Assembly: GCA_964527215.1 (NCBI GenBank)
Contig: CAZGNZ010000047.1
Span: forward strand, 1 to 23,771
Origin: CAZGNZ01 sp964527215
GTDB taxonomy: Bacteria > Fidelibacterota > Marinisomatia > SCGC-AAA003-L08 > JACNLC01
Reading direction: 5' to 3'
Length of the DNA stretch: 23,771 bases
The notes below the pieces were generated by a model. It did no database searches. It saw nothing but the letters and a program-made list of their open reading frames with translations, and was not told the DNA's origin. Below, one piece after another: positions 1 through 7,203 of the stretch. Within the stretch, counting starts at the first letter, position 1; every line of letters begins with the position of its first letter. A program made the translations under genes and the position numbers.

Positions 1-30
1 GTCTAAACGCAAAATAAGATTTGCTTCCGG

Positions 31-205
31 TTGCCATATGGCATTATCGGGGAAACAGCTGGGTGGCATGGGATTCAGGATGCAGCGATCCCAAGTCCCA
101 AGGCGATCATTCACCTGAGGTAATCCAACCTATTCGAGCACTCATGTGGTTTATTACTATGCATTCTGAACCGTAATCCGGACGGCAATCGACTGAGAAC
201 CGACT
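31..205 (+). repeat. Repeat E, copy 1 (E1/E3 subtype)
   Basis: This block contains a hairpin-forming GGGGAAACAGCTGGGTGG segment, then a spacer shared with copy 3 (AAGTCCCAAGGCGATCATTC), then a tail common to all four copies (TATTCGAGCACTCA, TTACTATGCATTCTGAACCG, CGGACGGCAATCGAC). It lacks the GC-rich G block. E1 and E3 share a middle section that differs from that of E2 and E4, so at least two subtypes exist. Confidence 0.7.
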
Positions 206-321
206 CGATTATTCGACAACTTAACCTCGCCATACCGGGAATTCCCATTCAACCAATTCACCATTACACCATCTCTCTACTAAACGACACCATGCCGGGA
301 AACCTTACTCAACCAATACTA

Positions 322-486
322 TCATGCCAGCCCCAAACGCATTTGGTGTGTTCTGAAATTCACTGAAATGGAATGTTCTTTTCTTCGAAGAAAAGAACCA
401 AAAGAACATGCGCTGCAGTTCAATTTCATCTCGTTTGAATGTTTCATTGAATGAGATAGACTCGTCCCGTCGAAAATCAGACGGGG
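322..486 (+). repeat. Repeat A, copy 1 (3'-truncated)
   Basis: Bases 335-433 are identical by eye to 1315-1413, about 99 bases. The block holds a perfect 24-bp palindrome at 375-398 centred on TTCGAA and a second stem-loop starting at 464 (arms GTCCCGTC and GACGGG around an 8-base loop). This copy ends near 486, where the other full copies continue to a third hairpin. It is non-coding as far as can be seen. Confidence 0.75.
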
Positions 487-611
487 AAGGAACGAAATTT
501 GAAACTTGAAACCGGAAACTTGAAAAAGATCAATTAACAACTGACACTGAAAACGGACGGTTTTCCCAAACCCATCCAACTGCTCGACCAATTGACAACA
601 CCCGATCCTTC

Positions 612-945
612 AGGTTTTTTTTGCCTGCACCCCTTCAGGGTTCTGCCGTAATTCGATCCGGTCCCCGGGGCGATGCCCCGGGCTGACGTATTCAGCCCCT
701 TCAGGGCTGGAGGATCTGATTTCTACTGGTGATCTGTGGAACCTCGGATTGAAAAACCACCCAACGTTCACCCATCCCAAACCCCCACCACTCCCGGGGA
801 AATAGCCGGGTGGCATAGGATTCAGGATACAGCAATCCCAATCCCGCCAGCTGATGTCTGCCGGACTATAATCTGATTATTCGAGCACTCACTTGTATTA
901 TTACTATGCATTCTGAACCGCAATCCGGACGGCAATCGACGGGAA
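612..945 (+). repeat. Repeat G+E, copy 2: REP-like GC-rich hairpins
   Basis: The G part has three hairpins. They are ACCC/GGGT around CTTCA at 629-641, CCCGGGGC/GCCCCGGG around GAT at 664-682, and CAGCCC/GGGCTG around CTTCA at 693-709. The E part follows with another imperfect hairpin (CCACTCCCGG...CCGGGTGG). A second G+E composite lies at 23030-23352. Repeats with CCCCTTCAGGG and CCCCGGGGCGATGCCCCGGG cores are common REP-like elements in several uncultured and Bacteroidota-related genomes (from memory). The 68-residue frame on the minus strand here is a translation of the repeat, not a gene. Confidence 0.75.
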
Positions 946-1060
946 TAGAATCATGAAATTTGAAATACGTCTGTGACCCAGCAGTTATTCCAATTTACCA
1001 TTACACCATTATCCCACTCAATATCACCCTGCCGGGAACGTTACTCACCCACTCGACCAC

Positions 1061-1290
1061 TAACCCGGATATTTCATGAGGTTTTGGAATGAGATGGTGG
1101 AGCTGGTTGATTATGGAAGGCTTGCGAAGAGATTTGAATGACATTGTAATGGACAGTACAATGAGAATAAATATCGAGCGTAACTGAAAATCCGTCTTCC
1201 GACTGACGGTACAGATTCGACCGGATATATCACCATCCGAAAATGCGAACCATTTTTTGCATCGATATTCTCGTGAAACATGTGGGCTAA
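1061..1290 (-). mobile_element. MITE-like element F, copy 1
   Basis: This element of about 230 bases is inserted between the H and A blocks. Its ends are imperfect inverted repeats: TAACCCGGATATTTCATGAG at the left and the reverse complement of TAGCCCACATGTTTCACGAG at the right, 15 of 20 matching. It is the reverse complement of a related sequence at 20361-20594. Removing it rejoins sequence resembling the uninterrupted site at 23509-23550 (GGGAAACC..., then ...CAATACCATTCTGCC). No coding capacity is apparent, so any transposase would have to act in trans. A TA dinucleotide sits at each end, but a target duplication cannot be fixed by eye. Confidence 0.6.
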
Positions 1291-1640
1291 AATAATACCA
1301 TTCTGCCAAGCCCTAAACGCATTTGGTGTGTTCTGAAATTCACTGAAATGGAATGTTCTTTTCTTCGAAGAAAAGAACCAAAAGAACATGCGCTGCAGTT
1401 CAATTTCATCTCGATATATTGTTTCATTGAATGAGATAACCTCGTCCCGTCGAAAATCAGACGGGACTCGAACAACAACATCTCATTCGCACCATGAAAC
1501 ATCCAATCTCGACAGTCTGCTCTTCGCTCAGACTGACTGAAATTGTCCTGAATGCGCGATAAACCTTGTACTTCTCAGATCTTGTGCTGACAAACAACCA
1601 GTGACCACCCAACTTTTCCCTGACAGAGAATCCGCACTCA
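1291..1640 (+). repeat. Repeat A, copy 2 (full length)
   Basis: This is the most complete A copy, with three hairpins in order. They are the 24-bp perfect palindrome at 1355-1378; GTCCCGTC/GACGGGAC around an 8-base loop at 1444-1467; and CAGTCTG/CAGACTG around a 9-base loop at 1513-1535. It ends with the conserved tail starting TGAAATTGT near 1538. The corresponding full copy on the right is at 22691-23003. The short open frames that cross it share peptide sequence only because the DNA is nearly identical. Confidence 0.75.
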
Positions 1641-1683
1641 ACCAATTAACCGTTACACTATTATGCGATTTTACTAAGTCTTA

Positions 1684-1862
1684 CGTTCACCCATCCCAAA
1701 CCCCCACCACTCCCGGGGAAACAGCCGGGTGGCATAGGATTCAGGACGCAGCGATCCCAAGTCCCAAGGCGATCATTCACCTGAGGTAATCCAACCTATT
1801 CGAGCACTCACCTGTATTATTACTATGCATCCTGAACTGTAATCCGGATGGCTATCGACGGA
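1684..1862 (+). repeat. Repeat E, copy 3
   Basis: This copy is near identical to copy 1 over its middle and tail (AAGTCCCAAGGCGATCATTC, CCTGAGGTAATCCAACC, TATTCGAGCACTCA). It carries the hairpin segment CCACTCCCGG...CCGGGTGG at its start. It is followed by the K block (repeated GAAACTTGAAA-like words, about 1864-1900) and an H block (2027-2055) that runs into the 3' end of the minus-strand gene at 2041. Confidence 0.7.
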
Positions 1863-2040
1863 GAACTGAAACTTGAAATCTGAAACTGGAAACCTGAAGC
1901 TGGGTGTTCAAAGAGCTGACCACAGTCAATTGCCAACTCAACAATACATGGAATAAAATCTTCCTCAACGACTCAACCAAACGGCTATACAACTGCACCC
2001 TGCCAACGAAGCTGCACTCGACTTTTCAACCAATTCACCA

Positions 2041-3063
2041 TTATACCATTTTACCAATCCCGGCAGCGCAATACAGATTAATCTGACCGGCAATGGAGAT
2101 ATCCAGGAATTCCCGGCACACCAGCGTGGAGCCGTCAATATTGGCATCGAATTCTTTTTCTGTATGGGGTTTCAGCCGCAGCGATTTCTGAATCTGATAG
2201 GATTCATATCCCCAGCGGACGGGATCGTCCCGCACGGATGCGTCCCAGGTGTGGCGGAACTGCCCGGGCAGCCGGTGAAAACCCAAATCCCGCAGACCCA
2301 GCAGATGAAAATCACCGGAACCCAGCGGAACACCCGCGGCCAGGGGCATATTGGGTCCCAGATCTCCGTTAACGATCATCAATGCCTGATAGCGGCCGGT
2401 CTGCACCAAATTACCGTTTACCTCGATATTCCAATTGATGCGGTAAGCACCAGGCGATCTGAAAAACATTTTTTGCAGGCACGCCAAAAACGCCCCCACA
2501 CCAAACGGTCCCATGTCACCGAACAGCTGTCCCAGAATCCCTTTGTAATACTTGATGAACCGGTTTTCCGTAAACTGCGGGATGCCGCCGAAAATTTCCG
2601 TTCCGCCGTAACCCACAAAATGACGTTCCAATTCAGGCTGACCGGGGGTTTCTGCCTGCAGAATATCGCAGGGCAGCAGGGTGTCATTACGAATGGATTC
2701 AGCGAATACCTCAATGGCTGATTCAATTTCATCCGGCATGCCCAACACTTTCCCCAGCAGGTCGGCCGAGCCTTTCCGCAGAAAACCCAGTCTGATTTTG
2801 TCCAGCGGCACTTCACTGTCACAGCAGCCTTCCAGGCAGGCGTTGAAAGTCCCGGAACCACCGGCGGAAATGATAATGTGCCGACCGGATTTCAAACTTC
2901 TTACCGTCTCTTCACGGGCGGAAACATGGCTGGTACATTCAACAAGCACAACATCGTCAAAACCGTGCTGGTTCAGAAGCGGAACAATATGCTGCACCTT
3001 CCCCCAGTCCTTGATCGAACCGGATATGGTAGTGGCAATCACTGCAATCGGCCGGGAAGACAT
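2041..3063 (-). CDS. Diacylglycerol kinase-like (DAGK_cat / LCB5-YegS family) protein, divergent
   Basis: This protein of 340 residues most resembles lipid kinases that phosphorylate diacylglycerol or sphingoid bases. From the ATG, residues about 68-74 read GGSGTFN where the family has GGDGTxN. The next nucleotide/metal segment is LGFLRKGSADLLGKVLG where active members have a GTxND core. The C-terminal half has the expected beta-rich pattern ending DGSTLVCREFLDISI. I chose ATG at 3063 because GGAGG lies 7 bases upstream (3071-3075); a GTG two codons earlier is possible. It is the last gene of the lipid cassette, with a gap of about 30 bases after the acyltransferase gene. The final residues and TAA stop lie inside an H repeat (ACCATTATACCATT), so the C-terminus may have been altered. 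Family membership is fairly secure, but kinase activity is doubtful given the lost Asp. Confidence 0.75.
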   Translation of the reverse strand: MSSRPIAVIATTISGSIKDWGKVQHIVPLLNQHGFDDVVLVECTSHVSAREETVRSLKSGRHIIISAGGSGTFNACLEGCCDSEVPLDKIRLGFLRKGSADLLGKVLGMPDEIESAIEVFAESIRNDTLLPCDILQAETPGQPELERHFVGYGGTEIFGGIPQFTENRFIKYYKGILGQLFGDMGPFGVGAFLACLQKMFFRSPGAYRINWNIEVNGNLVQTGRYQALMIVNGDLGPNMPLAAGVPLGSGDFHLLGLRDLGFHRLPGQFRHTWDASVRDDPVRWGYESYQIQKSLRLKPHTEKEFDANIDGSTLVCREFLDISIAGQINLYCAAGIGKMV

Positions 3064-3070
3064 AAACACT

Positions 3071-3075
3071 CCTCC
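3071..3075 (-). promoter_or_regulatory. Strong Shine-Dalgarno that decides the DAGK-like start
   Basis: On the minus strand GGAGG stands 7 bases before ATG at 3063. This favours that ATG over the in-frame GTG at 3069, which sits only 1 base from the motif. Confidence 0.7.
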
Positions 3076-3093
3076 ATCCCGTCGGGATGCGCG

Positions 3094-4512
3094 TTACGGG
3101 TTTTCGACAATAAACCGCCGAACCTCATCCATGATCGGTTCAAGCGGCCGGTTTCCGTCCACGATCCGAACCGGAATCCGGAAATCCTGCTGCAGAATTC
3201 CGCAGACCAGCTGATAGGCAGACTGCAGCTTGGTCAGTTTGGCAAGATTTTCATGTGCCTGTTTCTGCTCTCCGCGATTCTCAATTCTTTTCATTGATAT
3301 CTTTGGATCAGTATTGAGAAATATGATCTTCTGCGGCATGGTCATGTAGGGCAGATGGAGACGACGGATGATTTTCAGCTCCGGCAGTTTTTGTATCAGC
3401 GGATCGGTTCGGGACAGCGGCTGGCCGCGCTGCGACATTCGGACCATGACCTGTCGGCACAGCTCCCGGTCGAACAGCTCTTCCTTGTACAGGACCAGCC
3501 AGGCCGTCAGGTTCAGCAGCGGTGATCCGTCCAGCACAATGGAGCCGGGCCGGTACCAGCGCTTGATCTGGCCCATCAGGGCATCCCGAAGAAACAGTTC
3601 GGCCAGCTTGGGAATCTTGTAGTGTTTCAGATTCCGGGCATGCTTTGCATAGGCGTTCACCCGGCGGCGGATGGTCTCCAGAGGCAGCGGCTGAAGCTGA
3701 CTGTTTTCGCCGAATTCAAACCGGACCAGCTCATCACTCACCTGAATGCTGCTTTCCATTTCCGATAGTGCCTGGGCCAGCAGCCGTGACACCGTGCTTT
3801 TCCCCGACCCGTCAATGCCCAGCACAGCGGTTATCAGCGGTTCGTGGGGCGGAGGGGATTTTCGGTGATGACGCTGGGAATCATCCAGCTCTGCCAGCTC
3901 GAAAATACGCTGCTCTACCGCCCGGGTGACGGTATCCACACCGCCATGCCAGCGTAGCGGCGGGGCAATCTGGATCTGATGCCATACCGGCAGCGGAATG
4001 CGCGAATGTCTGGGCAGCGATCGCTCCGACCCGGACAGATAAATGGGGATGATGGGAATTTCCGGGACCAGACGCGCTATTTTCCCGATACCCTGCCGGA
4101 AACGGGTAATTTCTCCAGGGCGTCCCCGGGTTCCTTCAGGAAAAATAATGATGTTTTCTCCGCAGCCAATAGCTTCCTCAATGTTTTGCAGCGTACTGCC
4201 GCCGGCTGTTTGATCCTGCCGGTCTATCCAGATGGGCCGCAGACAGGATTCCACAATCGTGAATATCAGTCTGTTTTTTTCGAAATAATCTTTGGCTGCC
4301 ACAGGGCGGGTCCGGGAGAGCAGTCTGATGGGAACGACAGCATAAATCAGAAGAATATCCAGGTGGCTGTTGTGATTGGCAGCCAGAACAAACCGGGAGC
4401 TGTGACGCAGATGCCTGCGGCCTTCCACATGAAATCCGAAGAGCAGTCTGATTAGCGGTCTCAGCAATATCACATGAAGAATGATGCGCGCGGCTGCGGC
4501 CAGGGTTTTCAT
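3094..4512 (-). CDS. Fusion: 1-acylglycerol-3-phosphate acyltransferase (PlsC-like) + thymidylate-kinase-like P-loop domain
   Basis: This is a 472-residue two-domain protein. Residues 1-210 are an acyltransferase of the PlsC family, which acylates lysophosphatidate at the membrane. It has a hydrophobic N-terminus, the catalytic NHNSHLD box (H47, D52, the HX4D motif) and FPEGTRG at 124-130, so the active-site motifs are intact. Residues 225-472 are a P-loop kinase domain: Walker A GIDGSGKST at 232-240, a DGSP strand near 328-331, and a dTMP-kinase-like end with IFLNTDP, an RIENRG lid-like segment and a closing VDGN. The phosphate acceptor of this half is not evident. The ATG overlaps the upstream stop by four bases (ATGA) and has no good ribosome site of its own, so translation is probably coupled to the CdsA-like gene. 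Both domain calls are strong; the biological reason for the fusion is unknown. Confidence 0.85.
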   Translation of the reverse strand: MKTLAAAARIILHVILLRPLIRLLFGFHVEGRRHLRHSSRFVLAANHNSHLDILLIYAVVPIRLLSRTRPVAAKDYFEKNRLIFTIVESCLRPIWIDRQDQTAGGSTLQNIEEAIGCGENIIIFPEGTRGRPGEITRFRQGIGKIARLVPEIPIIPIYLSGSERSLPRHSRIPLPVWHQIQIAPPLRWHGGVDTVTRAVEQRIFELAELDDSQRHHRKSPPPHEPLITAVLGIDGSGKSTVSRLLAQALSEMESSIQVSDELVRFEFGENSQLQPLPLETIRRRVNAYAKHARNLKHYKIPKLAELFLRDALMGQIKRWYRPGSIVLDGSPLLNLTAWLVLYKEELFDRELCRQVMVRMSQRGQPLSRTDPLIQKLPELKIIRRLHLPYMTMPQKIIFLNTDPKISMKRIENRGEQKQAHENLAKLTKLQSAYQLVCGILQQDFRIPVRIVDGNRPLEPIMDEVRRFIVENP

Positions 4513-5387
4513 AGGATGAAGTAGCGGTAATAGTGCAGCACAATGGGAGCGGTATAAAGGACAGCTTTCATATTATGGAGAATCAAACCGCGGCCGGGGC
4601 GCAGCTTCTCCGGAAGTATGCGAAGGTCTTTTTCCAGATATTCCACGGTATGATTGCCGATCACCACCAGAATGGCGATGATTCCTCCCAGCAGAATGCC
4701 GTGATGATATGGAACCATGATCCAGTCCGACAGCAGAATCAGCAGCCCGATAGTAAATGGCATAGGCAGCAAAGCCTTCAGGATGACTCGGGCTGGCAGG
4801 GAAGAAATCCCCAGGCTGATCAGCATTCCGATCAGTTCACAGATCGTGATGGCCAGAATCAGTGCTACTGCCATCCAGAGACAGTATTGTGAGAGATAAG
4901 CCAGGTGCCCCATGCAGTATACAAACAGGAACAGACCGAAATCGATCACCCCGATGGAGAAAACCGCACCGTCGGATTCCCGGCCGCCCAGACTGGTGAA
5001 AAACGGTATCACCAGAAAGGCATACACAGGAATGGTGATGATAAACATGGGATACCAGGCGGTGTGTACAAAATGCATCATGAACGGGATGGCAAAATAG
5101 GCTGCCAGCATGGCCAGCCGATCCTGGGTCCGCATCTCTACCAGTGTGAAGTATTCGCGCAGCGTAAAGAAACTCAGCAGTCCCCACAGCCAGGTGGAAA
5201 AATAGAACGAGAACAGGCGGGCACTCAATAGAATAAGGATAAAAATCCACATCTGGGATACATAGAATGAAAGCTCTTTTATTCGGCCGTACAGACGGCA
5301 GATCAGCACCGGAACAGCAAAAACCAGAGCAACCGTCAACAGGACGGCATTTTGGGGAACAGAGATGAATTCGCTGATGAAATTCAT
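4509..5387 (-). CDS. CdsA-like integral membrane protein with eroded catalytic signature
   Basis: This is a 292-residue polytopic membrane protein with about eight hydrophobic segments. It has the layout of phosphatidate cytidylyltransferases, which make CDP-diacylglycerol from phosphatidate and CTP. Early LREYFTLVE matches the LREF segment of the family. The C-terminal EYLEKDLRILPEKL...LYTAPIVLHYY aligns with the family signature region. In CdsA that region contains KD followed by PGHGGxxDRxD, but here it reads RPGRGLILHNMK, so the HGG and both Asp of DRxD are lost. It is the first gene of the cassette with the acyltransferase and DAGK-like genes, and ends in an ATGA overlap. It is either an inactive relative or one with a changed reaction. 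I saw no clear ribosome site. Family assignment is moderate and activity unknown. Confidence 0.6.
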   Translation of the reverse strand: MNFISEFISVPQNAVLLTVALVFAVPVLICRLYGRIKELSFYVSQMWIFILILLSARLFSFYFSTWLWGLLSFFTLREYFTLVEMRTQDRLAMLAAYFAIPFMMHFVHTAWYPMFIITIPVYAFLVIPFFTSLGGRESDGAVFSIGVIDFGLFLFVYCMGHLAYLSQYCLWMAVALILAITICELIGMLISLGISSLPARVILKALLPMPFTIGLLILLSDWIMVPYHHGILLGGIIAILVVIGNHTVEYLEKDLRILPEKLRPGRGLILHNMKAVLYTAPIVLHYYRYFIL

Positions 5388-5526
5388 GGTGCAGGGTTAA
5401 TCGGACTGCTGTGAATTTACGAAAAATTTCCGGTGATGATCTTGAAAAACGTTCAGCCTGTCATTTGCGAAAGAAAATCTGGAATAACTTCAGACCAGTT
5501 TTCTCTGTTTGGATTCCCCGCGGCGG

Positions 5527-6390
5527 TCAGTCGCTGTTCTGAAAAAAACCGATTTGACCATGTCTGGCAATCTGGCTGAATCCGATTTTCTGATAGATGT
5601 GGTTGGATACCGGGTTATCGGCATCAGCATAAAGGACACAAAACTCAAACCCTTTTTCCGTCAGCATTCGGCGACAGACTTCGGACACCAGGGTGCTGGA
5701 ATATCCCCGGCCCCTGAACTTTGGCGGTGTGTACACATAATTGATGGAAATGCCGTTGGCAGTGGGTCTGGACACAGCAGCCATTGAAACGGGTTCTCCG
5801 CTACTCATCCAGAGAAACAGAGTCCCGTTTTTCAGCCGGTTCGCAATCACCCGGTCCATCACGTCTGGCTCTACCGACTCGTCAAGTGCCTCACGGGAGA
5901 ATGCCTGAATCCAACTGCGGCAGATTGAGACATGATCCGAGTGAAACAGCTGGATGCGGCCCGGAGTCGCATCAAACCGGGAAAGGTCACGCAATTCGTA
6001 GATCCACTGATCCATCTGAACCTGCCAGCTTAAGCGGTGGGCATTGCACCAGATTCGGGCCAGGGTTTCAGTCTGCCGGCGTTCACCCGCTACACCGGGC
6101 AGCTGAATATTGTGTTGGATGCAGTCCTGTGTCAGCTCATGAAAGTGATGTTTCTCAAGCGGTCCGATATTGGCCAGAATGAGATTGCGCGGCGGGGTTT
6201 GAAATGCGGCCAGCCGGATGTTATTTTTCTCAAACAGGATGCAGCACAAAGGTGGGAATTCAGACGGAAACTGGTGATGGCGAAGCGCCAGTGAAAGACC
6301 CAGAAGCAGGCTGTTTTCCGCTTCGGCCTTTTCCAGCATGGGTTGGCAGATGCTTAAAAACCGGCGGATATCGGAAGTCCACTGAATCAT
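5527..6390 (-). CDS. GNAT-family N-acetyltransferase
   Basis: This is a protein of 287 residues. The C-terminal half (about 165-287) is a GCN5-related acetyltransferase domain. Its strand INYVYTPPKFRGRGYSSTLV carries the acetyl-CoA pyrophosphate loop (RGRGYSS), and it ends with the typical ADADNPVSNHIYQKIGF segment. The N-terminal half looks like an additional, less conserved alpha/beta domain, as in several two-domain GNAT proteins. The substrate cannot be predicted. The start at 6390 has a weak GAGAAAG ribosome site. It is co-directional with CoaX (57-base gap) and with the lipid cassette (139-base gap), but nothing in the sequence ties its function to either. Confidence 0.85.
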   Translation of the reverse strand: MIQWTSDIRRFLSICQPMLEKAEAENSLLLGLSLALRHHQFPSEFPPLCCILFEKNNIRLAAFQTPPRNLILANIGPLEKHHFHELTQDCIQHNIQLPGVAGERRQTETLARIWCNAHRLSWQVQMDQWIYELRDLSRFDATPGRIQLFHSDHVSICRSWIQAFSREALDESVEPDVMDRVIANRLKNGTLFLWMSSGEPVSMAAVSRPTANGISINYVYTPPKFRGRGYSSTLVSEVCRRMLTEKGFEFCVLYADADNPVSNHIYQKIGFSQIARHGQIGFFQNSD

Positions 6391-6447
6391 GCTTTCTCAG
6401 CCGCGTAAAATAGAAACCGTGACCGTTTTGTCAGATTGTCGAAATGC

Positions 6448-7203
6448 TCAGTCGTCATCGTTTTGTTCCTGCCCATGATTGCGCTGATAAATGATCTGCA
6501 TTCCTTCCAGGGTCAGCTGCGGTGCCAGCTGATGTTCAATCTCCAGACCGGGTGAAATGAGCCTGCTGAATCCGCCGGTGAGGATTACTGACATCTTTTT
6601 CCACCCTGTTTCATTCAAAATGCGGCGCACCATTCCATGAACTTCATCTATGGCGCCGAACATGATGCCCGCCTGCAGATTGGCGGCAGTGTCTTTCCCA
6701 ATGACGGTTTCCGGAATTCGCAGGGCAACATCATCCAGAAGGGCGGCTTTTTCCATGAGATAGTTGGCCGATACCTTGATTCCCGGAGCAATTACTCCTC
6801 CAATAAAGACACCGTCGGCATCAACAATATCAAATGTTGTAGCCGTCCCAAAGTCCACTACCACAGCCGGCAAAGGGTAACGGTCAGCGGCGGCAACGAC
6901 ATTGCAGATACGGTCTGCTCCAGCCTGTTCGGGATGCGGGACATCAATCTGAAGACCCGCATTCCTATGATCAATAACCAGAGGATCCAGGCGGAATATG
7001 TTCCGGCATGCTTCCACATACACATGGGTCAGGCGGGGAACAACGGACCCGATTACCACTCCGGAAACGGGGTGAACATGCAGGGGATAAAAGCTTTTCC
7101 AGAAATTCAAATCAGACGGTATCCGGACATGATCCAGCTGCCGGCTGCTGTCAAACACTGCGCAGACCACGTTGGTATTGCCGATATCAATTGTGAGGAG
7201 CAT
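6448..7203 (-). CDS. coaX: Type III pantothenate kinase
   Basis: This enzyme of 251 residues catalyses the first step of coenzyme A synthesis, phosphorylation of pantothenate. It has the ASKHA-fold signatures of CoaX: the N-terminal phosphate loop IDIGNTN at 5-11 with D6, GADR at 95-98, VVDFGTATTFD at 115-125, GGVIAPG at 135-141, and ILTGGFS near 207-213. Length and motif order match the family, and all expected residues are present. The first strand begins at residue 2, so the ATG at 7203 must be right although no Shine-Dalgarno is visible. The upstream 100 bases are AT-rich and repetitive (ATTACxxATTAC style on the minus strand), perhaps the promoter region. The gene lies between CsaA and the GNAT protein on the same strand. 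Confidence 0.95.
   Translation of the reverse strand: MLLTIDIGNTNVVCAVFDSSRQLDHVRIPSDLNFWKSFYPLHVHPVSGVVIGSVVPRLTHVYVEACRNIFRLDPLVIDHRNAGLQIDVPHPEQAGADRICNVVAAADRYPLPAVVVDFGTATTFDIVDADGVFIGGVIAPGIKVSANYLMEKAALLDDVALRIPETVIGKDTAANLQAGIMFGAIDEVHGMVRRILNETGWKKMSVILTGGFSRLISPGLEIEHQLAPQLTLEGMQIIYQRNHGQEQNDDD

Larger units (their letters stand above)
1..2040. repeat. Left intergenic repeat mosaic, no credible gene
   Basis: No open frame in these 2 kb looks like a protein. The stretch is built from recurring blocks in a fixed order: E (about 31-205, 766-940, 1684-1862), G just before the second E (612-765), K (GAAACTTGAAA-type, about 493-527, 951-970, 1864-1900), H (CAACCAATTCACCATTACAC type, about 250-272, 989-1014, 1637-1665, 2027-2055) and A (322-486, 1291-1640). 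One F element (1061-1290) interrupts the second unit. The same blocks recur in the same orientation at 22491-23700. Only internal comparison supports this; the family names are mine. Confidence 0.85.

Noticed and set aside
322..591. Minus-strand frames at 322-591, 1287-1502 and 22638-22904 sharing a conserved peptide (CSACSFGSFLRRKEHSIS)
   Set aside because: The shared peptide lies across the 24-bp palindrome and its flanks, where the DNA itself is almost identical. Ends differ among copies and frame conservation is what DNA identity alone predicts.
610..816. 68-residue minus-strand open frame rich in Pro and Gly
   Set aside because: It is a direct translation of the G+E repeat hairpins and recurs only because the DNA recurs; there is no ribosome site or protein-like composition.
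1..2040. CRISPR array
   Set aside because: Repeats are long, of several kinds, irregularly spaced, and the intervening sequences are themselves repeats; no cas gene is present.
2164..2721. 185-residue plus-strand frame opposite the DAGK-like gene
   Set aside because: It is the antisense shadow of a gene with clear family similarity and has no motif of its own; similar shadows lie opposite most genes here.
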